64,000 nucleotides of DNA from Polynucleobacter sp. 73C-SIWE (lineage in GTDB: Bacteria; Pseudomonadota; Gammaproteobacteria; Burkholderiales; Burkholderiaceae): positions 682,001 through 746,000 of the forward strand of contig NZ_JACVOK010000002.1 in the NCBI RefSeq assembly GCF_018882465.1, read 5' to 3'. Both the position numbers and the translations under genes were made by a program. This document shows, one piece after another, positions 45,102 through 54,101 of the stretch. The notes below the pieces were generated by a model. The model saw only the letters and a program-made list of their open reading frames with translations, had not been told where the DNA came from and ran no database searches. How positions within the stretch are numbered: position 1 is the stretch's first letter; every line of letters starts with the position of its first letter.

Positions 45102-45947
45102 ATGAACCCACTTGATACACCTCTCGGTTTTTGCAGTAACTTTTTATTTGTACCTGGCACTCGCCCTGAGCGTTTTGCAAAAGCACTAGATAGCGGTGCC
45201 GGTGGCGTCATTATTGATTTGGAAGATGCCGTTGCTGCCGAAGATAAAGATATGGCTCGCAATGCGATTCGGACAGCTTGGCCCAGCTTTACTGCTGAAC
45301 AAAAGAAGCGTTTAGTCATTCGCAGCAACTCCCCGGGTAGTAAGTTTTACTCGGCTGATTTAATTCTGGCGCAAGCGCTCGATGTTGCTTGTCTACTCAT
45401 TCCAAAGAGTGAGTCTGTTGATGAGATGAATGGTGCAGCACTAGTTTTACCGAATACCGCACTAATTCCGATGATTGAAACTGCCATTGGTTTAGATCAT
45501 CTTCGTGAAATAGCCAACTCCAACCAAGTGATTCGTCTTGCATTAGGTAATTTAGATTTGCAGGCAGACCTTGGTATGGTGTGCGATCCACAAGAAACTG
45601 AACTACAGACGGCCCGCTATCAAATCGTCTTGGCATCACGAGTAGCGCAGATTGCCCCTCCTATTGATGGGGTTACGCCTTCGACCGATGATGTCGCCCG
45701 CATTCAAGATGATGCTGAGCGCGCTAAGCGGATGGGCTTCGGTGGAAAACTCTGTATCCATCCAAAGCAAGTGGGTATTGTCAAAGCTGCCTTCATGCCC
45801 TTAGAAGAAGAAGTGGCCTGGGCAAAGCGTGTCATAGATGCTGATAAAGCGTCTAAAGGCGGTGCAGTCAAGCTGGATGGACGCATGATTGATCGCCCAG
45901 TAGTGTTGCTAGCCCAAAGAACCATTGCGGTTGCTGGTAAACACTAG
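45102..45947 (+). CDS. CitE-like CoA-ester lyase
   Basis: TIM-barrel lyase of 281 residues. N-terminal FLFVPGTRPERFAKALDSGAGGVIIDLEDAVA contains the Mg-binding acidic residues; LIPMIETAIGLDHLREIA and ALGNLDLQADLGM are catalytic motifs; GFGGKLCIHPKQVGIVKAAF near the end is the family's signature. As a stand-alone CitE-like gene it probably cleaves malyl-, citramalyl- or a similar beta-hydroxyacyl-CoA rather than working in citrate lyase, whose other subunits are absent. It starts 15 bases after the PrpD-like gene. Confidence 0.9.
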   Translation: MNPLDTPLGFCSNFLFVPGTRPERFAKALDSGAGGVIIDLEDAVAAEDKDMARNAIRTAWPSFTAEQKKRLVIRSNSPGSKFYSADLILAQALDVACLLIPKSESVDEMNGAALVLPNTALIPMIETAIGLDHLREIANSNQVIRLALGNLDLQADLGMVCDPQETELQTARYQIVLASRVAQIAPPIDGVTPSTDDVARIQDDAERAKRMGFGGKLCIHPKQVGIVKAAFMPLEEEVAWAKRVIDADKASKGGAVKLDGRMIDRPVVLLAQRTIAVAGKH

Positions 45948-46017
45948 GTAGCAACCCTCCCCAAAAGACCCAAAAACTGGCAGAATAAGCCTGCATAACA
46001 ACATGATGGAGACCAAA

Positions 46018-47007
46018 TTGAAGATCAAGAATTTTGTATTTTCTGGAATCACTGCAGCACTCACCGCTGGCGCACTGCTGAGCGGCAATGCCTTAGCGCA
46101 AAAAGACTGGCCAACCAAGTCAATTAACTTAGTTGTTCCATTTGCCGCAGGTGGGCCAACAGACTCTATCGCACGCCTGATTGCAGTGCCAATGGGTCAA
46201 GCATTAGGTCAAACAGTGGTGGTAGAAAACGTTCCTGGCGCAGGCGGCACGATTGCTTCCACTAAGGTAGCTCGCGCGGCCCCAGATGGATACACCATTT
46301 ATATTCATCACATGGGTATGGCTACAGCACAAGCTTTGTATGACAAGCTCCCCTATGACCCAATGACTAGCTTTGAATACGTTGGTCAAGTGGCCGATGT
46401 TCCAATGGTGCTCTTGGGCAAAAAAGATTTACCAGCAAACAACTTTAAAGAACTAGAAGCCTATATCAAAGCCAATGGCTCAAAAGTCACAATGGCTAAT
46501 GCTGGTCCAGGCGCTGTATCCCAACTTTGCGGCTTGTTATTTCAAAGTCGTCTAGGTGTAAAGCTTACTAACATTCCTTACAAAGGAACTGGCCCTGCCC
46601 TCACCGATTTATTGGGTGGTCAAGTCGATTTGCTTTGTGATCAAACTACTCAAACCATTCCTTACATCAAGGATGGCCGTGTCAAGGCTTTCGGTACAAC
46701 TACTATGAAGCGCTTGCCAGCGATTCCTAATGTGCCTACCTTAAATGAGCAAGGACTTAAAGGCTTTGAAGTGAAAGTTTGGCATGGCGTCTACACTCCA
46801 AAAGGTGTTCCACAGCCTATTCTAGATAAGCTCAATGCTGCTCTGAAGACGGCACTCAATAATCCTGATGTGAAAAAGCGTTTAGAGGATGCGAATATTG
46901 ATATTGTTCCGGCAAGCAAGGTTTCTGCTAAGGGCTTAAAAGACCATCTTGATACCGAAATCAACGTTTGGGGTCCAGTCATTCGTAAAGCGAATATTCC
47001 AGACTAA
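46018..47007 (+). CDS. Bug-family (TctC-like) periplasmic binding protein
   Basis: Secreted binding protein of about 329 residues. Signal peptide cleaving near GNALAQ, then KDWPTKSINLVVPFAAGGPTDSIAR and ENVPGAGGTIAS, the two carboxylate-binding loops of the Bug family. TTG at 46018 is the best start: GGAG lies six bases before it and it gives a compact basic signal start (KIKNFVFSG). Two ATGs at 46003 and 46006 are in frame but have no ribosome site. It ends the hydratase-PrpD-CitE unit, hinting that its ligand is their substrate. Confidence 0.92.
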   Translation: MKIKNFVFSGITAALTAGALLSGNALAQKDWPTKSINLVVPFAAGGPTDSIARLIAVPMGQALGQTVVVENVPGAGGTIASTKVARAAPDGYTIYIHHMGMATAQALYDKLPYDPMTSFEYVGQVADVPMVLLGKKDLPANNFKELEAYIKANGSKVTMANAGPGAVSQLCGLLFQSRLGVKLTNIPYKGTGPALTDLLGGQVDLLCDQTTQTIPYIKDGRVKAFGTTTMKRLPAIPNVPTLNEQGLKGFEVKVWHGVYTPKGVPQPILDKLNAALKTALNNPDVKKRLEDANIDIVPASKVSAKGLKDHLDTEINVWGPVIRKANIPD

Positions 47008-47025
47008 GCATTACCCGCATCAAAT

Positions 47026-47055
47026 AAAAGGCCAGCATATACTGGCCTTTTTCTT
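47026..47055. terminator. Bidirectional intrinsic terminator
   Basis: AAAGGCCAG and CTGGCCTTT form a 9-bp stem around CATATA; TTTTT-rich DNA follows on the plus strand and TTTTATTT on the minus strand. It separates the Bug gene from the convergent Rap1a-type gene. Confidence 0.9.
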
Positions 47056-47071
47056 TACTTCTCGAAGATGA

Positions 47072-47440
47072 TTATTTACAGGGGTAGCTTTGCCTAAAGA
47101 ATCTCATTAAGGTTTTAGCAGCGCTCTCTTGATTGAACTGAGGGTTTGCCGTATTCCATACCAGAAACTTTTGCAATATCTCGTTGCGAGTTTCACCTTT
47201 GTTTGTAAAGCAGATGGATCGCTTTGCATTTGGACTGAGATTGGATAAATACGATTGGTATATGCCTTCGCCAAAGCCAAAACAAAAACTGCGGCCTTGC
47301 TCATCATTTGGATTTTTACAGAGCTCTACAAATGCGCCAGTGCTCGCATCGTTTACTGGAAGATCTTTTTGCGCATATGCACTATGACTAAAGCACGCGA
47401 TGGATGTAATCAGCGCGAGTATTGCTGGTAATTTTTTCAT
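47072..47440 (-). CDS. Secreted Rap1a/Tai-type domain protein
   Basis: Small exported protein of 122 residues: signal peptide KKLPAILALITSIACFSHSAYAQ, then a domain with LCKNPNDEQGRSFCFGFGEGIYQSYL and the late Cys in SICFTNKGETRNE and RQSYPCK. The four cysteines and GFGEGIY arrangement match the Rap1a/Tai family, whose known members are immunity proteins to peptidoglycan-degrading effectors, though many family members are unlinked to secretion systems. ATG at 47440 is chosen; the frame is open further up into the DUF3300 gene but without sense. No type VI genes are nearby. Confidence 0.75.
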   Translation of the reverse strand: MKKLPAILALITSIACFSHSAYAQKDLPVNDASTGAFVELCKNPNDEQGRSFCFGFGEGIYQSYLSNLSPNAKRSICFTNKGETRNEILQKFLVWNTANPQFNQESAAKTLMRFFRQSYPCK

Positions 47441-47459
47441 GACTCTTCTCTTGATAAGG

Positions 47460-48623
47460 TTAACGTCTAAATCCACCCATATGGCCGCCGCCAAAGCCGC
47501 CATAACGACCACCTCCTCCAAAACTTCGTGAGCGATCTTGCTCTGTATCAAAGCGCGCTTGATCTCGCATAACATTCTCTTGAGCAGCTTCGCGATATAC
47601 ATTCGGATTAGCTCTATCCATCTGCGCATCATTACGCGCCTCTTGATTTAGACGCGCCGCTTGATCTCTTTCTTGTGGGCTCGCGTCTTTCTGAAAAGCA
47701 CTATTGGCACGCTGAGTATCTGTGCGAGCAGCCTGCCTCTCCTGTGGAGTGGCATTATTTTTCCAGTCGTTCAGTAAACGTTGCTGGTTAGCAATGCTAG
47801 CGGGACCAATAACGGCGCGCGAAGGAATGCGTCCAGATGGATTAATGGTTGTGGAGTTAATCGTGCCATTAGACCAATTGGGATAGGTCCAAAAATCATC
47901 GCCAATCGCAAAACCTAAACCAAAAGCCATCATTCCCCAGGCGGGGTCATAAGCAGGATAAGGTGGGTAATCAGGATATGGCCATGGTCCATACACTACC
48001 GTAGGGTTATAGCTGGGGATATAAACCACTTTGACATTGGCTGGGGCAATCAAGATATTGCCGTTGACATCTGTAGTAACAGTGATTTCCTTATTGGACT
48101 TCAGTGTGCCGGCGTTCAGAGCCTTTTTTCTTAAGACTTGTACTGCTTTCATAGTATCGGCAGCTTGGAGCTTATAAGCATTGCCAAGGTTTTGAGTCCA
48201 CTGCAATTTACTGCCCAGCATATTGAATGCTTGTGGAAACGATATGAGAGACTTCACGCTATCGTTCCACGATTGCGCCTTCAGCGCGTTTTGCAGTGCG
48301 TCACCACTCAGGGAGGCATTACTGTTTCGCCAGTTATAAGCCTCGGCTACCTCTAGCGGATAAGTTGAAGCTAGCAACATCAGCGAGAGCAAGGAATCTG
48401 GATAAAGCGCTATTGGAGAAACCAATGACTGCAATTGAGCAGATGAAATGGTTTGTGGAGCTGCGTTATAACTCGGATCCTGGGTGTAATATCCGCTTTG
48501 CTGATAAGGGTCAGGATTCATCACACATCCATTGAGGAGGGATCCGCAAGCGATTATCACTAGCATGTGTAATCCACTTTTTTTACTCCATGCAGAAATA
48601 CGTCTTTGACTTACCTGTCTCAT
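47460..48623 (-). CDS. DUF3300 domain lipoprotein
   Basis: Protein of 387 residues with an export signal ending in the lipobox LLNGC (Cys about residue 33), so probably lipid-anchored. DUF3300 covers about residues 60-265: LVSPIALYPDSLLSLMLLASTYPLEV, QSWNDSVKSLISFPQAF, and VYIPSYNPTVVYGPWPYPDYP followed by tyrosine/proline-rich repeats. The C-terminal part has charged repeats (ARTDTQRANSAF, RLNQEARNDAQ) and a Gly-Arg-rich end (FGGGGRYGGFGGGHMGG). Function of DUF3300 is unknown. It is 19 bases upstream of the Rap1a-type gene on the same strand. Confidence 0.88.
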   Translation of the reverse strand: MRQVSQRRISAWSKKSGLHMLVIIACGSLLNGCVMNPDPYQQSGYYTQDPSYNAAPQTISSAQLQSLVSPIALYPDSLLSLMLLASTYPLEVAEAYNWRNSNASLSGDALQNALKAQSWNDSVKSLISFPQAFNMLGSKLQWTQNLGNAYKLQAADTMKAVQVLRKKALNAGTLKSNKEITVTTDVNGNILIAPANVKVVYIPSYNPTVVYGPWPYPDYPPYPAYDPAWGMMAFGLGFAIGDDFWTYPNWSNGTINSTTINPSGRIPSRAVIGPASIANQQRLLNDWKNNATPQERQAARTDTQRANSAFQKDASPQERDQAARLNQEARNDAQMDRANPNVYREAAQENVMRDQARFDTEQDRSRSFGGGGRYGGFGGGHMGGFRR

Positions 48624-48696
48624 ACTGACCTCAATATTGATCTATGCAAATAGCTTAGTAAATTCACCATCTTTTACGAATTTTGAGTGAATCTCA

Positions 48697-49317
48697 TTAA
48701 CCCGGTCTAAATAAATAACCAGATCGCGCTTTATCTCTGCGCCTTCTATAAAGCGCCGCGATCAATCCAGTCAGAGCCCAGATTGCCAAGAATGGATCAA
48801 GCAAGTAATCCCAAAGATTGGCAGACTCATGCCAGTGTCCTGCCCAAGCCAGAATCGAGATGGCAATAATCCATACGCCCTTACTCCAATTGGCAAGTCC
48901 GCATACGAGGGCAAAGAACAAAACCGCAATGAAAAATGCAATTGAGCCATAACCCCAAGCATAGGGATCCATCATGCCAAGACCTAGTGCAAGCGGATAA
49001 AAAATAATGGCCATCAATGCAACTGCAAACTTAAATGCGAAGGGGGCTGGCTTATTCTTGGGCAGCAATGAAGTCCATAGCAAGAGTATCGTAACGATGC
49101 TGAGATCGCCTACCACTCCTCGCACATAGGCAACAAGTGGCAATTCCATACCTAAACCTAATGGCCAGAAAAATAGGTTAGCAGTCAAGAGTATCAACAA
49201 TACTTTGGCAATGACCGGAAATGGTTGTGGAGACGTTGTTTGTAAGAGCAAAATCATCACAGCCGCACAAGTGATGGACATCTCAATCAAAGCGAAGGTT
49301 TGCATTAGGTTATTCAT
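48697..49317 (-). CDS. Polytopic membrane protein of unknown function
   Basis: Not recognised. 206 residues with about seven hydrophobic segments (near 5-25, 33-52, 62-82, 92-112, 118-140, 146-160 and 172-190) and a basic C-terminal tail (ALYRRRRDKARSGY). Its start overlaps the stop of the sialidase-like gene, so it is coupled to it and to the ArnT-like gene. Part of an envelope-glycan unit by context only. Confidence 0.75.
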   Translation of the reverse strand: MNNLMQTFALIEMSITCAAVMILLLQTTSPQPFPVIAKVLLILLTANLFFWPLGLGMELPLVAYVRGVVGDLSIVTILLLWTSLLPKNKPAPFAFKFAVALMAIIFYPLALGLGMMDPYAWGYGSIAFFIAVLFFALVCGLANWSKGVWIIAISILAWAGHWHESANLWDYLLDPFLAIWALTGLIAALYRRRRDKARSGYLFRPG

Positions 49318-50564
49318 TATTTAGCCTCCTCAGAAGCAGCTTCTGTTTGGGTCGTAGCAAGCTGGCTCTGAGCACGCTTTAACCAAGCCCCCGAGAAATA
49401 GCGATGACGAATCTTCTTGCGATCCCAGGTATAAACCAAATGGGCATCATTACCATCAACGCTCACGAGATATGGATAGGAAAACTCTTTACGCTGACCA
49501 TCTGGTAATGCTTCATCATTTTCTATTACTTCAACTACCTGCCATTGGTCTGATTTCGCATCGGCCATCAATAACACCAAGCGATATCGACCTGCTTCAA
49601 CATTATTGAGCACCAAAATACGGGCGCCGCTATTGATTTGAAGCCCGGCAACCGCAGAATTGGGATTGGCGATTGGTAAATCTGTAGTTGACTGCCAGGA
49701 TTGACCCGCACTTTGAGTATGACTAGCAATGACTTGCTTTGCTAGTCCCGCACTTCTTGCCTGCCGAAAATATGCGCTGGCATCTTGGGCATCATTTACA
49801 AAAACCATTGGCTGAATAGCGCTGCGTCCAGAACTCATACGGCGCTTATCAATGACCTGCCCTGCTTCCACTCTTAAAAACTCACCAAAGCGCCCAACCC
49901 ACTCGTGATATGCGGGCAAGCCAAGGCGACCATCTGTAAATGTCACTGCCGGAGACTTGACTAAAGTGCTTATATTCATCAAGGGTGAGCTAATCAAGCG
50001 CTGTGGATTGCTCCAAGTTAAGCCCTCATCATCAGAAATAAGACTAGATATAGAGCTACCCGCCCAACCACCAATCGAAACTGTGACAAAAAATAATTGC
50101 AAGCGACCATCAGCCATTCTGGCGGGGACAGGGTTCCCTAATTTAGCGACATAGCGCATTAAGCCTTTTTCAGCACCCACTCTATCCATCACAACTGTTG
50201 GTGCGCTCCAACTTGATGCCTTAGGATCAAAGACAGCGCTATTAATCACCACATCCGCAGCGCCTTCACGGCTGCCCGCAAACCAAAAAGCTCGAACAGC
50301 ACCATCGTTTAATGCAATCAGAGATGCAGCGTGTACTGAGGGAGCGCCTGTCTCTGGCAACCAAGTACCAATGGGGCTCGCAATGATTGCCTTACTTGAA
50401 GTAGTTTGGTTTTTAGATTTTGGGATTATGGCTACTTCTAAGTCTTCTTCAACTGTTGTAGCTGTCTGTGTCGCAAACGGCGCCCAAGCCGGACGACTAT
50501 CAATATGCAAGAAGCCGATTACTGCAGCCAGTAATAAAAAACAGAGGGCAATAACACGACTCAT
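49317..50564 (-). CDS. Sialidase-like (BNR repeat) exported protein
   Basis: Protein of 415 residues with one N-terminal membrane/signal segment (residues 3-20) and a six-bladed propeller of the exo-alpha-sialidase-like family. An Asp-box is visible in ISDDEGLTWSNP, with a partial one at TQSAGQSWQST; SREGAADVVI near the front carries the Arg typical of the active site. Hydrolysis of sialic acid is not established: many bacterial homologues act on other sugars. The start overlaps the stop of the ArnT-like gene. The last 25 residues are Ala/Glu/Thr-rich. Confidence 0.8.
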   Translation of the reverse strand: MSRVIALCFLLLAAVIGFLHIDSRPAWAPFATQTATTVEEDLEVAIIPKSKNQTTSSKAIIASPIGTWLPETGAPSVHAASLIALNDGAVRAFWFAGSREGAADVVINSAVFDPKASSWSAPTVVMDRVGAEKGLMRYVAKLGNPVPARMADGRLQLFFVTVSIGGWAGSSISSLISDDEGLTWSNPQRLISSPLMNISTLVKSPAVTFTDGRLGLPAYHEWVGRFGEFLRVEAGQVIDKRRMSSGRSAIQPMVFVNDAQDASAYFRQARSAGLAKQVIASHTQSAGQSWQSTTDLPIANPNSAVAGLQINSGARILVLNNVEAGRYRLVLLMADAKSDQWQVVEVIENDEALPDGQRKEFSYPYLVSVDGNDAHLVYTWDRKKIRHRYFSGAWLKRAQSQLATTQTEAASEEAK

Positions 50565-52282
50565 CTACAAACATCCTTCACATTAGAGAGATCGGGGGCG
50601 ATCGCTGGGGTTACTACTAGATACTCATTTACAAATAGATGTTTGCCGATCTGGCCTTGCAACATCTGAGTAATTTCATCATCAGAGTGGCGTGCACGCA
50701 TCTCCATTCTCTTTCCCACAATCTGACAGGAGTCGCATAGTTCCGGCTGAGATCCAAACGGTGCGTGAACTGCAACGATGGGATATGAACTGATGAGCTT
50801 AGCTATATTCGCTGCATCTTTGGCTAAATAGCCATGCAACTTAGCACCAGGTAACAGCAAACGATACTCTTCATCTTTAGCACGGAAATCGCAAGGTATC
50901 CAAACATCTTTACCTTGAACTTGAGTCATTGTTTCGACTGAATAACGCCCTAGCTTTCCCTCCAAGGGAGTAAGACTACTAGTGAGCGCACAGTAGGTCA
51001 GAAAACATCCTGCCAATGCCAGCGTCTTTGCATGGTGAGGCTTGATTAAACCAATCGGCACGATGATGAGACTGGCGGCCATCAAGATCCAATGGTAGTA
51101 AGAATAAATCCAGGCGCCAGCCGTTCCCATAAAGCCAGAGAACTGCAGATTGCTTCCTATCCATAAAAGCAGTGTGAGGATGATTCCCTGGAGCAGTAAG
51201 GCAATCCGAAAGCCCCATAAAGGCAAGCGCTCCCAATGCAGCGCAATTAAAGCAGCAAATGCTGGCATTACTGGTAATAAATATCGACCGGAACGCTGAC
51301 TAGGCAAAGTAAATACGATCAAAAATGCAAAGATCAATAGCAATAACAGAACTTCCTCTAGATTGAGGAAGCGACGGCCACGCCAGCATTGCCATAGAGT
51401 AGAAATTAATACGAAAGTAAAGAGGCCTGCATTGGCTAGAGTTGTTAAGAGCAAGAGCCAAATACTGTCGCCCCCACGCAAGAGGTCTAATAGATAGTTC
51501 GAGTTACGGGCAGCAAACTTGCCTGCATTCTCGCCCAGCACAAATTCTTTCCAAACTGCTTCTGGGTTTGGATCAAAAGCAAACCACAAAGCAAAGACCG
51601 CTAAAGCTAAAACTCCAGCGATCAAGATCTTATATAGATCATAAGTCAGCGTTTTTGGAATACTCCACTCCCGCCAGCGCCAATAGTAGAGGCCTAGGGC
51701 GAATGTGGCTGGAGCAATATAAGCAAACGATTTAGCAAAGAGAGCCAGTCCAAAACAGATACCCGCCAATACTGGGAAAAAGAATTTGGATTCAAACGCA
51801 GACCGGCCCCAATATAGAAGCGCCATAAATGGCAGGCTAATCCAAAAGACTTCTGGTGGATCAGCCAAAAATGGGCGGCCATACCGATAGCTTGCAAAGA
51901 AAGAAAGCCAAACCAAGGCAGCTAACAAACCCGTTTGGGTTTTTCCACTAAATCGACCTACGGCTAAAAATAAGAAAAAAGCAGTCAGCCCTGTGTAGAG
52001 AACACTAGGCCAGCGTAAGTTCAGCAAAGACCATTCGCTTGCCCAATGACTACTGGCTATGCCTTGCCAAAAAATCAGGGGTGGCTTGGTATTTTTGATG
52101 CCGTCCATCTCAGACTGCAAAGGAAGCCAATTTCCAGCATCAGCAGTCATCCGCACAATGTGCATATAGGGGTATTCATCGCCGTTTTTAGGGGCAAATC
52201 GACTATCTAAGCCATAAAGATAGGTAAATACACCTAAAAGTAGGATTAAGAAGGCGGAACGGTAAGAAAATGAACCTCGCAT
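50561..52282 (-). CDS. ArnT-like membrane glycosyltransferase (GT83/GT39 fold)
   Basis: Inner-membrane protein of 573 residues with about 12 hydrophobic segments and a C-terminal periplasmic domain. The first periplasmic loop has FAPKNGDEYPYMHIVRM, where the acidic pair is the expected catalytic site, and ALLFAKSFAYIAP-like regions follow. It should transfer a sugar from an undecaprenyl-phosphate donor to a lipid or protein outside the membrane. It heads the unit with the sialidase-like and seven-segment genes, so the three may build or trim one surface glycan. Confidence 0.88.
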   Translation of the reverse strand: MRGSFSYRSAFLILLLGVFTYLYGLDSRFAPKNGDEYPYMHIVRMTADAGNWLPLQSEMDGIKNTKPPLIFWQGIASSHWASEWSLLNLRWPSVLYTGLTAFFLFLAVGRFSGKTQTGLLAALVWLSFFASYRYGRPFLADPPEVFWISLPFMALLYWGRSAFESKFFFPVLAGICFGLALFAKSFAYIAPATFALGLYYWRWREWSIPKTLTYDLYKILIAGVLALAVFALWFAFDPNPEAVWKEFVLGENAGKFAARNSNYLLDLLRGGDSIWLLLLTTLANAGLFTFVLISTLWQCWRGRRFLNLEEVLLLLLIFAFLIVFTLPSQRSGRYLLPVMPAFAALIALHWERLPLWGFRIALLLQGIILTLLLWIGSNLQFSGFMGTAGAWIYSYYHWILMAASLIIVPIGLIKPHHAKTLALAGCFLTYCALTSSLTPLEGKLGRYSVETMTQVQGKDVWIPCDFRAKDEEYRLLLPGAKLHGYLAKDAANIAKLISSYPIVAVHAPFGSQPELCDSCQIVGKRMEMRARHSDDEITQMLQGQIGKHLFVNEYLVVTPAIAPDLSNVKDVCR

Positions 52283-52463
52283 TCCTGTAGTTTATAGGGC
52301 TTGCAAGAAGGCCGGAGAAAACTGACTTGCTCTACTTTTTCACATGAGCTTATGAAAAATGCATCTGAGACAAATCTGACTTTTTGTGAACTTCTTGTTT
52401 AAGATGCTGATAAGTAAAAAAGTAATACATTATTCAGAAATAAACCAAATGGAGATGGACCCC

Positions 52464-52796
52464 ATGCGAGCAAAGTATCTCAAACCCGCAATCCTAGCTG
52501 CGCTCTATATCGGCTTTAGCCAATGGAGCGGTTCTGCCCTTGCGCAAAACGCGAATGCTAGTAATCTATATAAACGTAGCTTGGCTGCTACTTGCGCCAA
52601 CTGTCATGGAACCGATGGTAAAGGTGTGCCTGAGGGTGGAATGCCTCTCATCAATACCCTCACTAGCGAGCAAATGCTGGCTCAATTGAAAGCATTTAAA
52701 TCTGGAGCTCGAGAAGGAACCATCATGCCGCAGTTAGCTAAAGGCTACTCTGACGAGCAACTTGAAACCATCGCCAAACAGCTTGGCAAGAAATAA
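52464..52796 (+). CDS. fccA: Monoheme cytochrome c, probable FccA subunit
   Basis: Periplasmic cytochrome of 110 residues with a signal peptide (KYLKPAILAALYIGF ... ALAQ) and one heme site CANCHGTDGKG; the distal Met is probably in EGTIMPQLAKGY. Start at ATG 52464 is preferred over an upstream GTG, as GGAG lies nine bases before it. It precedes the flavoprotein gene by 13 bases and should accept electrons from it. FccA in Allochromatium is diheme, so this is the shorter type seen also as SoxE. Confidence 0.88.
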   Translation: MRAKYLKPAILAALYIGFSQWSGSALAQNANASNLYKRSLAATCANCHGTDGKGVPEGGMPLINTLTSEQMLAQLKAFKSGAREGTIMPQLAKGYSDEQLETIAKQLGKK

Positions 52797-52809
52797 TAAG
52801 GAAGCCATC

Positions 52810-54084
52810 ATGGATCGTCGACACTTTATTGGTCAGAGCGCAGCAGCGCTGGGTTTACTTGCAGGCTTCTCTGGCACAGCCCGTGCTAATTTACAGAAGG
52901 CAGAAATTTTAGTGATTGGTGGTGGTTACGGCGGTGCAACTGCTGCTAAATACTTGCGCCTGTTTTCAAATAACACCGCCAAGGTAACTCTCATTGAGCC
53001 AAATGCTTCTTTTGTCTCTTGCCCGCTATCGAATTTAGTAGTGGGTGGCTCACGCACCCTCGCAGAACTTACCTCTCCTTACGATAATCTGAGCAAGCGT
53101 CATGGCATCAAGATTATTCAAGATAGCGTTAGCAGCATGGATCCAGACAAGAAGACTGTCAAATTGGCTTCAGGCAAAACTTTGCGCTATGACAAAGTTA
53201 TTGTTTCTCCTGGGATCACTTTAATGATGAATAGCATTGAAGGATTGGCGCAAGCTAATAAAGATGGAGTTACTCTGCAAGCATGGAAGGCTGGCGCAGA
53301 GACTGTTGCTCTTCATAATCAGTTGGCTGCGATGCGCGACGGCGGTACATTTGCCCTGAGCATTCCAGAGGCACCCTATCGCTGCCCTCCTGGCCCATAT
53401 GAGCGCGCTTGCCAAGTAGCGAACTATCTCAAGAAAAATAAACCCAAATCGAAGGTATTGATTTTAGATGCCAACCAAGATGTGACTTCTAAGGGTGGAC
53501 TCTTCAAGAAAGTTTGGGCTGAGCAATATACCGGCATGATTGAGTATTTACCAAAGCACAACGTCACTGCTGTTGATGCAAAAACCAAGACAATCAAACT
53601 GGAAGTTCAAGATGACATTAAAGCGGATGTATTGAATTTACTACCGGCTATGAGTGCTGGTGAGATTGCAGTCAAAACAGGTCTTGCAAATTCCAATGGT
53701 CGCTGGGTTAATGTCAACTTCCTGAACTTTGAATCTACAGCGCAGAAAGATATACACGTCTTAGGTGACTCGATTCAAATTGCACCAGCAATGCCCAAGT
53801 CTGGCCACATGGCTAACCAACACGCTAAAGTAGCAGCCGCAGCAATTGTGGCTGAGCTAAGTGGCTGGGAAGGCAATCCAGCACCTGTTCTCACTAATAC
53901 CTGCTACAGCTTTGTTAACGAGCGTGAAGTTGTTCACGTCGCTAGCGTCCACCAGTACAACGCTACTGAGAAGACCTTCAAGACTGTTCCTGGTTCCGGA
54001 GGGCTATCCCCAGCACCATCTACCCTTGAGGGTGTATATGCCTGGGGCTGGGCTCACAATATTTGGGCTGATAGCTTGGGTTGA
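52810..54084 (+). CDS. fccB: Flavocytochrome c sulfide dehydrogenase, flavoprotein subunit
   Basis: Periplasmic FAD enzyme of 424 residues. Tat signal (DRRHFIGQSAAALGLLAG), Rossmann motif AEILVIGGGYGGATAAKYLR, and the redox cysteines in FVSCPLSNLVVGG and RCPPGPYERACQVANYL. IHVLGDSIQIAPAMPKSGHMANQHAK is the second FAD motif; the FCSD C-terminal domain has NTCYSFVNEREVVHVASVHQY. It oxidises sulfide or polysulfide and passes electrons to the cytochrome upstream. AAGGA lies eight bases before the ATG at 52810. Confidence 0.94.
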   Translation: MDRRHFIGQSAAALGLLAGFSGTARANLQKAEILVIGGGYGGATAAKYLRLFSNNTAKVTLIEPNASFVSCPLSNLVVGGSRTLAELTSPYDNLSKRHGIKIIQDSVSSMDPDKKTVKLASGKTLRYDKVIVSPGITLMMNSIEGLAQANKDGVTLQAWKAGAETVALHNQLAAMRDGGTFALSIPEAPYRCPPGPYERACQVANYLKKNKPKSKVLILDANQDVTSKGGLFKKVWAEQYTGMIEYLPKHNVTAVDAKTKTIKLEVQDDIKADVLNLLPAMSAGEIAVKTGLANSNGRWVNVNFLNFESTAQKDIHVLGDSIQIAPAMPKSGHMANQHAKVAAAAIVAELSGWEGNPAPVLTNTCYSFVNEREVVHVASVHQYNATEKTFKTVPGSGGLSPAPSTLEGVYAWGWAHNIWADSLG

Positions 54085-54101
54085 TCAAAGCCAACATTTG
54101 C

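Noticed and set aside
47441-47632. Open frame extending the Rap1a-type protein into the DUF3300 gene
   Set aside because: It lies in another frame of DUF3300, and the ATG at 47440 starts a clean signal peptide.
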